From JAEYFP01 sp964566545 (GTDB lineage Bacteria > Bacillota > Clostridia > Lachnospirales > Lachnospiraceae), in the NCBI GenBank assembly GCA_964566545.1, contig CAZMIX010000003.1, positions 1 through 64,000 on the forward strand: DNA of 64,000 nt, in the 5' to 3' direction. This document shows, in pieces, positions 7,346 through 16,544 of this stretch. Under the pieces are notes generated by a model. That model made no database searches, was not told where the DNA came from, and worked only from the letters and a program-made list of their open reading frames with translations. The first letter of the stretch is position 1; each line of letters opens with the position of its first letter. Position numbers and translations under genes: made by a program.

Positions 7346-8848
7346 TTATAATTGCTGCTTTAATGTAACCCGATCCACCTTGCCGTTTTGTAAAATCGGC
7401 AGCTTGTCAAGCCTGTGCAGCACATTAGGAAGCATATAACGGGACAGCCGCTTTTTCAGCGCATCCAGTACCTTCACCTCTTCATCCTCTGATTCATAAA
7501 ACAGCACAATTTTCTGCTTCTGCGGCTCAAACAGGCAGCAAACCGCCTTCATGCCAGGCAAAGATGATGCCGCAGTCTCGATTTCCCCAAGCTCGATCCG
7601 ATGACCCATGTGCTTGATTTGGAAATCCTTGCGCGACACAAATACAAGCTCCTTTCGATCATTGTATTTGGCAAGATCTCCGGTACGGTAAATTTTTTCC
7701 GGATAATACAGATTGAGCGGGTTCTGTACGAATACCTCGCCCGTACGCTCTGGAGAATTATAATAGCCAAGTGCCAGACAGCTCCCCTTTACACAGATCT
7801 CACCGATGGCATCTGCACGCCGGATTAGCTTATCCTCCTCATCCAACAAAAAAACCTCGGTATTTTTAAATGCCTTTCCGATTGGGATCGTATCCTCATC
7901 CGCAAAGTCGCGATCCACGATATAATAGGTACAAACGCCCGTAATTTCTGTCGGTCCGTAAATCTGTACAAATACTGCTTCCGGATAATTAGATTTCCAA
8001 TATTTATAACATTTTGTAGGCATCGCTTCCGCACCGAATATAATTTTACGAAGTGCTTCCGGCTTTAAGGACTGAAATCCTTTAAAGGTAGAGATCATTT
8101 TCATCGCCGATGGCACCCAACGAATTGTTGTAATATGATACTTCTGCAAAAATTCGAGCAACTTGAGCGGCACGGAAAAATAAGAGAGCGGCACAATCCC
8201 CATCGTCGCGCCCATTTTCAACGTACAATAAATATCAATCAGGGATGCGTCAAAATAAAACGGCGCCTGATTTGCAATTACATCCTCTTCCAAAATGCCA
8301 ACCTCCCGACTGAACTGCTCGATATAATCGATCAGCGAACGGTGACTGACAACAACGCCCTTCGGCACACCTGTGGAACCCGACGTATACAGTACATAGA
8401 CCGGATCCGTATCAATCGCACCCTGTCTGCGCTCCAAAAGCGCATCGGGGGCAATTTCTGTCTCAACCATTTCCTCATAAATAAAAACCATATTGGAAAA
8501 TGCTCTTGCCATATCAAAATGTGCCATATCCGTAATAACCGCCGCCGGCTTTAAATTTTCCACGATCAGGCGGATTTTATATTCCGGCATATTGGTATCA
8601 AGCGGCACATAAAAATTTCGGCTCGCAACCGTACCCCAAAACGCGCTCAAAACACGCGGCGTTTTCTCCATATAAATCAATACCGGCCGGCATACGGCAT
8701 TCAGCTTTTTGATCAGCTTGCTGCCAACCGCTCTCGTATCTCTTAGAAGCTGCTCATAGGTATAATCCACCATTTCATCGAAATACGCTGTTTTTTTAGG
8801 ATTCCGATCCGACGCTTCCGTTAAATATTCTAAAATATTTGTTCTCAT
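7346..8848 (-). CDS. dltA: DltA-like adenylating ligase (D-alanine-poly(phosphoribitol) ligase family)
   Basis: A 500-residue member of the ANL adenylate-forming family. Visible core motifs are LYTSGSTGVPKG (153-164), YGPTE (297-301), YRTGDL (387-392) and NGKVDR with the catalytic Lys490. Length and the neighbouring carrier gene fit DltA, which activates D-alanine and loads it on DltC for teichoic acid alanylation. However, the DltA block FCGE is FGAE here, with Gly272 where Bacillus DltA has the cysteine linked to D-alanine selectivity. The amino acid used is therefore uncertain. The start is the ATG at 8848, six bases after AAGAGG. A GTG at 8872 is in frame but has no ribosome-binding site. 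Confidence 0.75.
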   Translation of the reverse strand: MRTNILEYLTEASDRNPKKTAYFDEMVDYTYEQLLRDTRAVGSKLIKKLNAVCRPVLIYMEKTPRVLSAFWGTVASRNFYVPLDTNMPEYKIRLIVENLKPAAVITDMAHFDMARAFSNMVFIYEEMVETEIAPDALLERRQGAIDTDPVYVLYTSGSTGVPKGVVVSHRSLIDYIEQFSREVGILEEDVIANQAPFYFDASLIDIYCTLKMGATMGIVPLSYFSVPLKLLEFLQKYHITTIRWVPSAMKMISTFKGFQSLKPEALRKIIFGAEAMPTKCYKYWKSNYPEAVFVQIYGPTEITGVCTYYIVDRDFADEDTIPIGKAFKNTEVFLLDEEDKLIRRADAIGEICVKGSCLALGYYNSPERTGEVFVQNPLNLYYPEKIYRTGDLAKYNDRKELVFVSRKDFQIKHMGHRIELGEIETAASSLPGMKAVCCLFEPQKQKIVLFYESEDEEVKVLDALKKRLSRYMLPNVLHRLDKLPILQNGKVDRVTLKQQL

Positions 8849-8894
8849 CTTTTGCCTCTTCATACATTCCACAAGTGGACAAACTTATTGTCCT

Positions 8895-8923
8895 ATTCTA
8901 ACATTTACTTCCATTCCCGTCAA
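8895..8923 (-). promoter_or_regulatory. Candidate promoter of the dlt-like operon
   Basis: On the minus strand there is TTGACG (8918-8923), 17 bases, then TAGAAT (8895-8900), placed between tyrS and the ligase gene. The -35 overlaps the last codons of tyrS. No terminator is seen between the genes, so read-through from tyrS is also possible. Confidence 0.5.
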
Positions 8924-10143
8924 TCCAGTTTCACCTTCTTGAAATTCTTCTTTCCTCTCTTTAATATAAGACCTTCTCCCAAAAGCTGCTCTTTCAAAAA
9001 AAAGGCATAGATATCAGAAACCTTCTCACCGTCAACGGAAACGCCGCCCTGCTCAACGGCGCGTCTTCCCTCGGATTTGGAGGAAACAAGCTCTGCCTTT
9101 ACAAGCATCGTTAAAATGTCCAGCTTTCCTTCTATTAAATCAGCATCAGTTAACAATGCGGTCGGCATATCGGCGGCTCCACCCTGGCTGAATATTGCTC
9201 TTGCACAACTCTGTGCCATTTGTGCCTCCTCTTCCCCATGAACAAGCTTTGTCAGCTCAAATGCAAGAATTTCCTTTGCCTGATTCAACTGACTGCCTTC
9301 CCAATGATCCATCTCATCAATCTGGGCAAGCGGCAAAAATGTCAGCATACGGATACATTTCAGCACATCTGCATCCGCAACATTTCTCCAGTACTGGTAA
9401 AAGTCAAACGGGGAGGTCTTTTCCGGATCAAGCCATACTGCGCCTGACTGTGTCTTGCCCATCTTCTTGCCCTCTGAATTGAGAAGCAGCGTGATTGTCA
9501 TCGCATACGCATCCTTACCAAGCTTTCTGCGAATCAACTCCGTTCCGCCAAGCATATTGCTCCACTGGTCGTCACCGCCAAACTGCATGTTGCAGCCGTA
9601 TTTGCAAAATAGTTCCAAAAAATCATAGCTTTGCATAATCATATAGTTGAATTCCAAAAAGCTCAGACCCTTTTCCATTCTCTGCTTGTAGCATTCCGCT
9701 GTCAGCATTCTGTTCACGCTAAAATGCGGACCTACCTCACGCAGCAGCTCGATATAATTTAAGTCCAGCAGCCAATCCGCATTGTTGACCATGATTGCCT
9801 TTCCCTCTGAAAAATCAATAAAACGGCTCATCTGTTTTTTAAAGCAATCAATGTTATGGTTAATATCCTCAACCGTCAACATTTGTCTCATATCCGTTCT
9901 TCCCGTAGGATCACCGATCATACCCGTGCCGCCGCCAAGCAGTGCAATTGGCTTGTTGCCGGCCATCTGCAAACGCTTCATCAGACAGAGCGCCATAAAG
10001 TGTCCGACATGAAGGCTGTCCGCCGTCGGATCAAAACCGATATAGAAGGTTGCCTTCCCGTTGTCAATCATTTCACGAATTTCTTTCTCATCCGTTACTT
10101 GCGCGATCAATCCCCGCGCCACTAATTCATCATAAATTTTCAT
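8920..10143 (-). CDS. tyrS: Tyrosyl-tRNA synthetase
   Basis: A class I aminoacyl-tRNA synthetase of 407 residues that charges tRNA-Tyr. The HIGH-type motif is HVGH (45-48) after [12 protein letters not shown]. The KMSKS-type motif is KMGKT (227-231), and the C-terminal S4-like RNA-binding domain covers about residues 340-407. The start is the ATG at 10143, nine bases after GAGGAG. Upstream in-frame codons run through the leader and are not used. The gene is controlled by the T-box leader in front of it, whose specifier triplet is TAC (Tyr), which independently confirms the identity. Confidence 0.97.
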   Translation of the reverse strand: MKIYDELVARGLIAQVTDEKEIREMIDNGKATFYIGFDPTADSLHVGHFMALCLMKRLQMAGNKPIALLGGGTGMIGDPTGRTDMRQMLTVEDINHNIDCFKKQMSRFIDFSEGKAIMVNNADWLLDLNYIELLREVGPHFSVNRMLTAECYKQRMEKGLSFLEFNYMIMQSYDFLELFCKYGCNMQFGGDDQWSNMLGGTELIRRKLGKDAYAMTITLLLNSEGKKMGKTQSGAVWLDPEKTSPFDFYQYWRNVADADVLKCIRMLTFLPLAQIDEMDHWEGSQLNQAKEILAFELTKLVHGEEEAQMAQSCARAIFSQGGAADMPTALLTDADLIEGKLDILTMLVKAELVSSKSEGRRAVEQGGVSVDGEKVSDIYAFFLKEQLLGEGLILKRGKKNFKKVKLD

Positions 10144-10204
10144 CCGTTTTCTCCTCTTTTTTGATTCTGTTGTTGTTATTTCAAAGCTTGCACCCGTAGG
10201 CACT

Positions 10205-10476
10205 ACAAAGAGCCCCATCCTTTATCAAAAGGACGGGGCTTTATTCCCGTGTTACCACCTTTATTCACAAGCCGCTCGCACAGCCTGTCTCATCAAGTAT
10301 CGTCCAGCAACAATACTCCGACACGATAACGTGTGTCCAATCCGGCGCAGCCTACTCAGCATCCTTCGGTGCGCGGCTCAAAGATGTATTCACAAATAAG
10401 TCTGCCTGCGCCTCTCATCAGCCGGCTGCTTTCTGTAGACCTTATTATCTGCTACTCTTTCTTCTCATTGCCTGTT
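10205..10476 (-). promoter_or_regulatory. Tyrosine T-box leader of tyrS
   Basis: On the minus strand, stem I shows an AGTAG element, AGAAAGC, a GGCTGATGAG distal element and the specifier context GAATACATCTTTGAGC. The triplet TAC is at 10386-10388. The antiterminator T-box reads AGGTGGTAACACGGG (10246-10260), and the competing terminator is AGCCCCGTCCTTT/AAAGGATGGGGCT (10211-10240). Uncharged tRNA-Tyr would stabilise the antiterminator and let tyrS be transcribed. Confidence 0.92.
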
Positions 10477-10482
10477 GAGTGC

Positions 10483-10511
10483 ATTATAACTACAATTTCT
10501 CTCGGTGTCAA
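10483..10511 (-). promoter_or_regulatory. Promoter of the tyrS leader
   Basis: This is a perfect sigma-A promoter on the minus strand: TTGACA (10506-10511), 17 bases, TATAAT (10483-10488). Transcription would start near 10476, directly ahead of T-box stem I. Confidence 0.85.
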
Positions 10512-10518
10512 TACCCAA

Positions 10519-10552
10519 AAACAACCTGCAGGCTATCCCGCAGGCTGTTTGA
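10519..10552 (-). terminator. Terminator after pckA
   Basis: On the minus strand, AACAGCCTGC and GCAGGTTGTT pair over a short loop and are followed by TTTTT. It lies 35 bases after the pckA stop and just before the tyrS promoter, so it separates the two units. Confidence 0.8.
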
Positions 10553-10586
10553 TTTGATTACTTTTTATATCTCTCTAAAACGCCTA

Positions 10587-12302
10587 TTATAAAGAAGTTG
10601 CTTCGTCAACAAGCTTCTTAATCGCTGCCAGCGCTTCCTCCGGAAGCTTGTCATAGCCTTCCTTCTTTGTTGCAAAGCCTTCCACTGCGGATGCACGGTT
10701 TTCCATTGCATTCTTCAGTGCGGCCACATAATCCTTGTCGGAAAGGTTCGGCTTAAAGTCACCGGTCTTTCCTGACCAGTCATACATAATCTCGATATCT
10801 TCGAATGGTCCCCATTTCTCGAAGCTTGCCTTTCCTTCTACAATTGTCTCGATAATTCCAAGCGTATCGGCAGGTTTAACCTTTGCTCCCATGAAATCAC
10901 CGGTGTTCACAATATAACAATCCACATTCTTCTCTTCTACAAGCTTCTTGAACTTATCATAGTCATGAACAAGCGGGTAGGTTCTGAACGGATTTGCATA
11001 AGGAACGATTCTCAGTGCATTCAAGTCCGTACCGGCCTTTACACGCTCCGCCGTAGAGGTTTTTGTCGCAAGAGTTGCTCCCATCACCGATGCAAGAGCT
11101 GCACCCTTGATCTTTACTATGGGCGGAATGGCAGGATCCTTCATAATCCAGAAAATTGCATTTACAGGAGCCACAATCTTATCCACACGGTTCGGCGACC
11201 ATAATTTTGACTTGATTGCACGGCCGTTACCGTTTCTGATATCCTCCGTTACAAGCTGAACCTTTCCTTCACTGTCCAATGTTGCGGAACAGTTCTGAGC
11301 GGATAATAAAAATTCATTGTCCGGGCAGCCCGTCGGATAATCGGAAGTCTTATCAAAATAAGTCGGCTCCAGTGCGATCGATGCACAAGTGTCTGTGTTG
11401 ATGATAAATGCATCATCATGAAGAACCTTGATTCCAGGGTACTTATCACCATGCTTTGCATGTGTCAGTGTAGACTTTCCCGAGCCTGACAGACCGTATA
11501 CGGAAGCAACATATTTGGAACCGTCAGCCAAAGTATATTCCTTCTGACCGCCGTGGCAGGATGCATAACCGTTTCTGTTTGCAAGCGCCCAAGCCATTGT
11601 CAGCGTACCCTTCTTGTGCTCGCCGAAGTATCTCATACCAAGGATAGCGGCACAGTTCTGGTTCGTATCAAAATAGCACAGAGTCAAAGGATCACTTAAG
11701 CAGCTATAATCCACATCCGGAGCGTCGTGCGGTGCCCACTGGGGATCTGAGAAAATATAAATATCCGGCTCGCTTCCATCTCCGATCGGTTTGGAGTTCT
11801 TATACATCTTTACATATTCGTCCGACATATACTGGAAATTCAGCATCCAGTTGTAGAGGATATTTTCTTCGCCTTCAGGAATCAACAGATGCGCTTTTGC
11901 CATAAATTCAGGATCCAGACCGATATAGCACTCCGCATGGTACATCGTCTTCCACCGTGTTTCATAAACTGCATCCATTACTACTTTATCAAGCTTAGCA
12001 GCATCCACGCCCGGCTCACCCTTAATGCGGCGTGCGGCTGCGTAACGCCCTGTTACAGCACCGTCATTAAACAATAACACCTTTGCATCCTTGTCAAGGC
12101 CAAATGTATCCGCATCCTTGATCGGCATGTCCGTAATGATTGTTCCCGGTGAATTTTTGGCTAATTCATACGCTTCTCTTAATGTGTTTACTTTTACAAC
12201 ATTGTTCCCATAGAAGGGTGCCTCAATAATGGAACGTGTCTTATAAAATCCAACTTTTCCGGCGCCGATCTCTGATATTGGGTAGTACGCTTTTGTTGAC
12301 AT
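10587..12302 (-). CDS. pckA: Phosphoenolpyruvate carboxykinase (ATP)
   Basis: A 571-residue ATP-type PEP carboxykinase, which interconverts oxaloacetate plus ATP with PEP, CO2 and ADP. The kinase-1a P-loop is GLSGSGKST (270-278) and the metal-binding kinase-2 motif is HDDAF (295-299). It is somewhat longer than the 530-540 residues of the E. coli and Bacillus enzymes, as in other clostridial relatives. In an anaerobe it may run in the CO2-fixing direction toward succinate or propionate. That fits the biotin carboxyltransferase cluster at the right end of the window. It is monocistronic, with its own promoter, an AAAGGAGG ribosome-binding site and a terminator. Confidence 0.95.
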   Translation of the reverse strand: MSTKAYYPISEIGAGKVGFYKTRSIIEAPFYGNNVVKVNTLREAYELAKNSPGTIITDMPIKDADTFGLDKDAKVLLFNDGAVTGRYAAARRIKGEPGVDAAKLDKVVMDAVYETRWKTMYHAECYIGLDPEFMAKAHLLIPEGEENILYNWMLNFQYMSDEYVKMYKNSKPIGDGSEPDIYIFSDPQWAPHDAPDVDYSCLSDPLTLCYFDTNQNCAAILGMRYFGEHKKGTLTMAWALANRNGYASCHGGQKEYTLADGSKYVASVYGLSGSGKSTLTHAKHGDKYPGIKVLHDDAFIINTDTCASIALEPTYFDKTSDYPTGCPDNEFLLSAQNCSATLDSEGKVQLVTEDIRNGNGRAIKSKLWSPNRVDKIVAPVNAIFWIMKDPAIPPIVKIKGAALASVMGATLATKTSTAERVKAGTDLNALRIVPYANPFRTYPLVHDYDKFKKLVEEKNVDCYIVNTGDFMGAKVKPADTLGIIETIVEGKASFEKWGPFEDIEIMYDWSGKTGDFKPNLSDKDYVAALKNAMENRASAVEGFATKKEGYDKLPEEALAAIKKLVDEATSL

Positions 12303-12354
12303 AAATAGATCCTCCTTTAATTTTTCGTTTTCTACTATTTAACAATCATTTGCT

Positions 12355-12383
12355 ATTATCTCAAACGGAATATTAAAAGTCAA
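12355..12383 (-). promoter_or_regulatory. Promoter of pckA
   Basis: On the minus strand there is TTGACT (12378-12383), 17 bases, then GATAAT (12355-12360), followed by a leader of about 50 bases and AAAGGAGG (12311-12318). Confidence 0.7.
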
Positions 12384-12420
12384 GTTGCAAACATGATTTT
12401 TAATCGAGTTTACGCTTTTT

Positions 12421-14214
12421 TTAGAATTCCTTTGTTCGGCTTTCTAACCACGTTTTTTCGCTGTTTTTCAGGTGCGGACAAAGCGTTTCATATACGTTTC
12501 TGTGGTAGACATTCAGCCATGTCCGCTCCTCTTCGTTCATTCGGTCTGAAAGAATCGCTTCTGATTCAAACGGGACGAGCGTCAGTGTTTCAAACCCTAA
12601 GAAGGTTCCCCACTCTGTACTTTCCTTTTCTACACAGAGCAACTCATTTTCAAGCCGGATTCCATGGCTGCCCTCCATATAGATCCCCGGCTCGTCGCTT
12701 GTTATCATGCCGGGCTTTAATGCCGGCTGCGGATGCTTCTTATTAATCTTATATCGGAATGCCTGGGGTCCCTCATGTACATTTAAAAAGCTGCCGATAC
12801 CATGCCCTGTTCCATGTCGATAATCAATTCCAAGTCTCCAGATCGGCTCACGGGCAAGGATATCAAGGTTTTCGCCGCCGCAGCCTTCTAAAAATTTTGT
12901 ATTTGCAAGCCGCAACAGCCCTTTTAATACGGCAGTGTAATGCGCTTTCTCCTCCTGTGTCAGCTCTCCGAGCACGATTGTGCGCGTAATATCCGTCGTT
13001 GCGCCCAAATACTGTCCGCCTGAGTCTACAAGAAGCAGACCTTTTGGCTTTAATACGGCGCTCCCCTTAGGCTTTGCTGTATAATGCACGATCGCCGCAT
13101 GTTCTCCATAAGCGCAGATCGTTTCAAACGATGGCCCTTGAAAGCCTTTTATCCGGCTTCTGAGCGCATCAATGCGCTGTGCCGCCTCGTATTCTGTAAC
13201 CGTCTCCGTCCTGACGCGCTCCTTGATCTCTATTATAAAACGGAGGACAGCAAGCGCATCCTGCAAATGATAATCCTTTGCCAAGGAAATCTCTGTCTTA
13301 TTTTTCACGGCCTTCTCAATCAGCTCTTCATTCCATTTTTCAATCATCATATTGTTGGCTTGCAGACTTTCATAAAGGACGGCATTGAAACATTCCGGAT
13401 CGTAAAGAAGCCGCTGCCCTGATATTTCCTTTGCAAATTGCTGGGTCTTCCCGCAAGAGCCGATTTCCACACCGTCTTTTTTCAGCTTTTCCTCCAGTTC
13501 GACCGAATAGCAGCCCTCATTTAAAAATAAAACCGTGCGCTTTACGGAAACAAATGCATATGAAAATGCCACGGGATTGTATGCGATGTCGCTGCCGCGC
13601 AGATTGAACAGCCACATGATGCCGCTCAAATCAGAAATCAGGTACGCATCCGCTCCTGCCTGTGAAATCCTCTCCTTTAAGCCTTTTAGCTTTTCCATCC
13701 TTGAGACACCTGCTATGGAATCCGGAAGCTGATAGACCTCCTTTTTCGTAATAAATGGGCGGTCTGTCCATATTTCCTTCGCGAAATCCAGATTCATATT
13801 TAATAAAACGCCGGCATTTTCGGAAAGCGATTTAAGCTCTTGATAAAAGGAAACACTGATCGTCCTGCCGTCACAGCCAATACACGTGTCTTTTTGTGCG
13901 GTCAATCTCAAATATTCTGTAAGAGAAGGCACGCCCGCCTCCTGCGCCTGATATAGTTCGATCTGTGTCCCCGCAAGCTCCTGTTTCGCCTGCAGAATAT
14001 ATCTGCCATCCGTCCATATAATTGCTTTTTGGGGAGTGACAAGCAAAGTACCCGCCGAGCCGGTAAAGCCCGATAGGTACTCCCTGAATTTAAAATACTC
14101 ATCAATATATTCCGATTGGTAAAAATCGCTTGTAAAAACGAGGTATATGGTCACGCACTCCCTCTGCATAAACGCTCTTAGCGCGGCAAGCCTCTCCTGT
14201 ATCTGTTTCTGCAT
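12421..14214 (-). CDS. Xaa-Pro aminopeptidase (M24 family)
   Basis: A 597-residue metallopeptidase with two creatinase-type N-terminal domains followed by an M24 'pita-bread' catalytic domain. It removes N-terminal residues preceding proline. Metal ligands are visible as the two aspartates in VDSGGQYLGATTDITRT, the His in RHGTGHGIG and the glutamates in SDEPGIY and RLENELL. The three-domain size matches the eukaryotic cytosolic aminopeptidase P1 type found in many Firmicutes rather than the short PepP/PepQ form. It lies 27 bases after deoC and is likely co-transcribed with it. A GGATTC ribosome-binding site is weak. Confidence 0.92.
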   Translation of the reverse strand: MQKQIQERLAALRAFMQRECVTIYLVFTSDFYQSEYIDEYFKFREYLSGFTGSAGTLLVTPQKAIIWTDGRYILQAKQELAGTQIELYQAQEAGVPSLTEYLRLTAQKDTCIGCDGRTISVSFYQELKSLSENAGVLLNMNLDFAKEIWTDRPFITKKEVYQLPDSIAGVSRMEKLKGLKERISQAGADAYLISDLSGIMWLFNLRGSDIAYNPVAFSYAFVSVKRTVLFLNEGCYSVELEEKLKKDGVEIGSCGKTQQFAKEISGQRLLYDPECFNAVLYESLQANNMMIEKWNEELIEKAVKNKTEISLAKDYHLQDALAVLRFIIEIKERVRTETVTEYEAAQRIDALRSRIKGFQGPSFETICAYGEHAAIVHYTAKPKGSAVLKPKGLLLVDSGGQYLGATTDITRTIVLGELTQEEKAHYTAVLKGLLRLANTKFLEGCGGENLDILAREPIWRLGIDYRHGTGHGIGSFLNVHEGPQAFRYKINKKHPQPALKPGMITSDEPGIYMEGSHGIRLENELLCVEKESTEWGTFLGFETLTLVPFESEAILSDRMNEEERTWLNVYHRNVYETLCPHLKNSEKTWLESRTKEF

Positions 14215-14241
14215 GAATGGAATCCCGCTTTCTGTTTTCTA

Positions 14242-14907
14242 TTAATAGCTGCCCGCCTGCTCACCTTTTAATAAACCAACAGCCGAGCTTGTACCAATCC
14301 GGTCGCTGCCCGCCTCGATAAATGCGATCAAGTCCTCCAGAGAACGGATGCCGCCCGCTGCTTTAATTTTAACATGCGGACCGATGTGCTGCTTAAACAA
14401 ATGGATATCCTCAAGCGATGCGCCGCCTGTGCCGAAGCCGGTTGAGGTCTTAATATAATCTGCGCCCGCATTTGTCACCGCCTTGCACAGTTTGATTTTT
14501 TCCTCCTCATTCAAAAAACATGTTTCAATGATCACCTTTAATATTTTTTTCCCTGTCATAGCTTTTAATATGGCAATTTCTTTTTCCACTTTATCAAAAT
14601 CACCATTTTTGACGTCGCCGATGTTGATTACCATATCAATCTCTTTCGCGCCGTCCAAAAGCGCTTGTCTTGTCTCTGCAAGCTTTGTCTCCGCCAAGCT
14701 GTATCCGAGTGGAAAGCCCACTACCGTACAGATGTTAATTGTTTCTCCATATGTCTCATGAATCCGCTTAATATAGGAAGGAGGAATACATACCGAGGCC
14801 GTCCCATATTGGATCGCCTCATCGCAGAGTTCCCTGATATCTTCCCATGACGCAAATGGCTTTAATAGTGTGTGGTCTACATGGCTCAACAGTTCTTTGT
14901 TTGTCAT
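14242..14907 (-). CDS. deoC: Deoxyribose-phosphate aldolase
   Basis: A 221-residue class I aldolase that splits 2-deoxyribose-5-phosphate into acetaldehyde and glyceraldehyde-3-phosphate in deoxynucleoside catabolism. The Schiff-base lysine is in YIKTSTGFGTGGA. The N-terminal DHTLLKPFA and the late lysine in VKIKAAGGIR are also diagnostic. Length is normal. It is first in a two-gene unit with the Xaa-Pro aminopeptidase and divergent from citrate synthase. GGAGA precedes the ATG. The rest of the nucleoside salvage genes are in a separate cluster around 20-27 kb. Confidence 0.96.
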   Translation of the reverse strand: MTNKELLSHVDHTLLKPFASWEDIRELCDEAIQYGTASVCIPPSYIKRIHETYGETINICTVVGFPLGYSLAETKLAETRQALLDGAKEIDMVINIGDVKNGDFDKVEKEIAILKAMTGKKILKVIIETCFLNEEEKIKLCKAVTNAGADYIKTSTGFGTGGASLEDIHLFKQHIGPHVKIKAAGGIRSLEDLIAFIEAGSDRIGTSSAVGLLKGEQAGSY

Positions 14908-14944
14908 AGTGGTCTCCTTTATTTACATTATTATTCCTTTTCGC

Positions 14945-14974
14945 ATTATAACACATTTTCATTGTGGAAGTTAA
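14945..14974 (-). promoter_or_regulatory. Promoter of deoC
   Basis: On the minus strand there is TTAACT (14969-14974), 18 bases, then TATAAT (14945-14950). The -35 overlaps the palindrome TAACTATAGTTA (14972-14983), a possible operator. Confidence 0.55.
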
Positions 14975-15016
14975 CTATAGTTATATTAATTTTTTCTAAA
15001 TTTATAGTCAATTTGC

Positions 15017-15046
15017 TTGTCATGATGCGTTTTTTCATGTTATGAT
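15017..15046 (+). promoter_or_regulatory. Promoter of citrate synthase gene
   Basis: TTGTCA (15017-15022), 18 bases, TATGAT (15041-15046), about 45 bases upstream of the chosen start codon. Confidence 0.5.
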
Positions 15047-15091
15047 ATTCTTTGCTACTTTTTATTGTGCATTGAGAACGGAGGTACTTTA

Positions 15092-16456
15092 ATGGATCAT
15101 AACAGTTTTTGCGAAATCACACCCGAAATTCTTTCTTTATCTGCTTTGAGCGAAAAGGCAAGCTACATAAACCCCGATTTATATACAAAGTATGAAGTAA
15201 AGCGTGGTTTAAGAGATATCAACGGCAAAGGCGTGCTTACCGGCTTGACGAACATTTCCGATGTTCGGGCAAACCGTGTATTAAATGGTGACAGTGTTCC
15301 GCAGGACGGGGAATTATTCTACAGAGGTTATGATATCCAGGATCTCGTTAATGGATTTTCCGCTGAAAATCGTTTTGGCTATGAAGAAATCACCTATTTG
15401 ATTTTATTCGGAAAGCTGCCGAATCCGGAGGAGCTTGTCCGGTTTGAAGCTTTGCTTGCCCATTACCGTTCTCTCCCTACAAGCTTTGTGCGCGATATTA
15501 TTATGAAGGCACCGAGCCCCGACATGATGAATACACTTGCAAGAAGTGTTTTAACTCTTTATTCCTATGACGACCGAGCTAATGATATTTCGATACCGAA
15601 CGTGCTCAGACAATGCCTGCAGCTCATCAGCCTGTTTCCCCTCCTTTCCGTATACGGCTATCAGGCATACCGCCATTATCATGACGGAAAGAGTCTTTAT
15701 ATCCATTCGCCGAAGGAAAAACTCTCCACTGCGGAAAATATATTGAGAATCCTTCGACCCGATAAAAATTATACGCCTCTTGAGGCAAAGATTCTGGATC
15801 TCGCACTCGTCCTTCATATGGAACACGGAGGCGGTAATAACTCTACCTTTACTACCCATGTCGTCACGTCCTCAGGAACCGACACTTATTCTGTCATTGC
15901 TGCTTCTCTTGGTTCTTTAAAGGGCCCGAAGCATGGCGGCGCTAATATCAAGGTCGTTGAAATGTTTGATAACATGAAGCATGTTGTTAAGGACTGGGGT
16001 GACGAGGAGGAGATCGCTGCTTATTTGCGTGCGCTTCTGTATAAAGAAGCCTTTGACAAGCAGGGCTTAATTTACGGTATGGGACACGCTGTTTACTCGC
16101 TTTCCGACCCGCGTGAACTCATCTTCCGCACCTTTGTCGAAAAGTTGTCCGTGGAAAAGGGTCTTGAAAAGGAATTTGATCTCTATGCGCTTGTAGAAAA
16201 ACTCGCGCCAAAGATCATCGCCGATGAGCGTCAAATTTATAAAGGTGTTTGCTGTAACGTCGATTTCTATTCAGGCTTCGTCTATCAGATGCTTGATTTA
16301 CCAAAAGAGCTTTTTACGCCGATTTTTGCAATTGCGAGAATCGCCGGCTGGAGTGCGCATCGTCTGGAAGAGCTTGCTAACAACGGAAAGATTATTCGTC
16401 CGGCATACAAACCGATCATACCGGATGAAAAATATATACCAATAAATGTTCGTTAG
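15092..16456 (+). CDS. gltA: Citrate synthase
   Basis: A 454-residue citrate synthase that condenses acetyl-CoA with oxaloacetate. The active-site blocks are HMEHGGGNNSTF (first His), GMGHAVYSLSDPRE (second His) and NVDFYSGFVY (Asp). It is of the longer form found in clostridia and Bacteroidetes. The start is the ATG at 15092, eight bases after GGAGG. An in-frame codon at 15065 lacks a ribosome-binding site. It is one of the few plus-strand genes, is divergent from deoC, and stands alone with no aconitase or isocitrate dehydrogenase nearby. Its job is probably glutamate synthesis through a partial TCA cycle. Confidence 0.95.
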   Translation: MDHNSFCEITPEILSLSALSEKASYINPDLYTKYEVKRGLRDINGKGVLTGLTNISDVRANRVLNGDSVPQDGELFYRGYDIQDLVNGFSAENRFGYEEITYLILFGKLPNPEELVRFEALLAHYRSLPTSFVRDIIMKAPSPDMMNTLARSVLTLYSYDDRANDISIPNVLRQCLQLISLFPLLSVYGYQAYRHYHDGKSLYIHSPKEKLSTAENILRILRPDKNYTPLEAKILDLALVLHMEHGGGNNSTFTTHVVTSSGTDTYSVIAASLGSLKGPKHGGANIKVVEMFDNMKHVVKDWGDEEEIAAYLRALLYKEAFDKQGLIYGMGHAVYSLSDPRELIFRTFVEKLSVEKGLEKEFDLYALVEKLAPKIIADERQIYKGVCCNVDFYSGFVYQMLDLPKELFTPIFAIARIAGWSAHRLEELANNGKIIRPAYKPIIPDEKYIPINVR

Positions 16457-16544
16457 ACTTTCCATTATCTTGAAAATGTGTTATACTTATTTGCGAATCA
16501 ATCTACATCACTTTATTAAAACATGCAGATAGTCGGAGGATACT

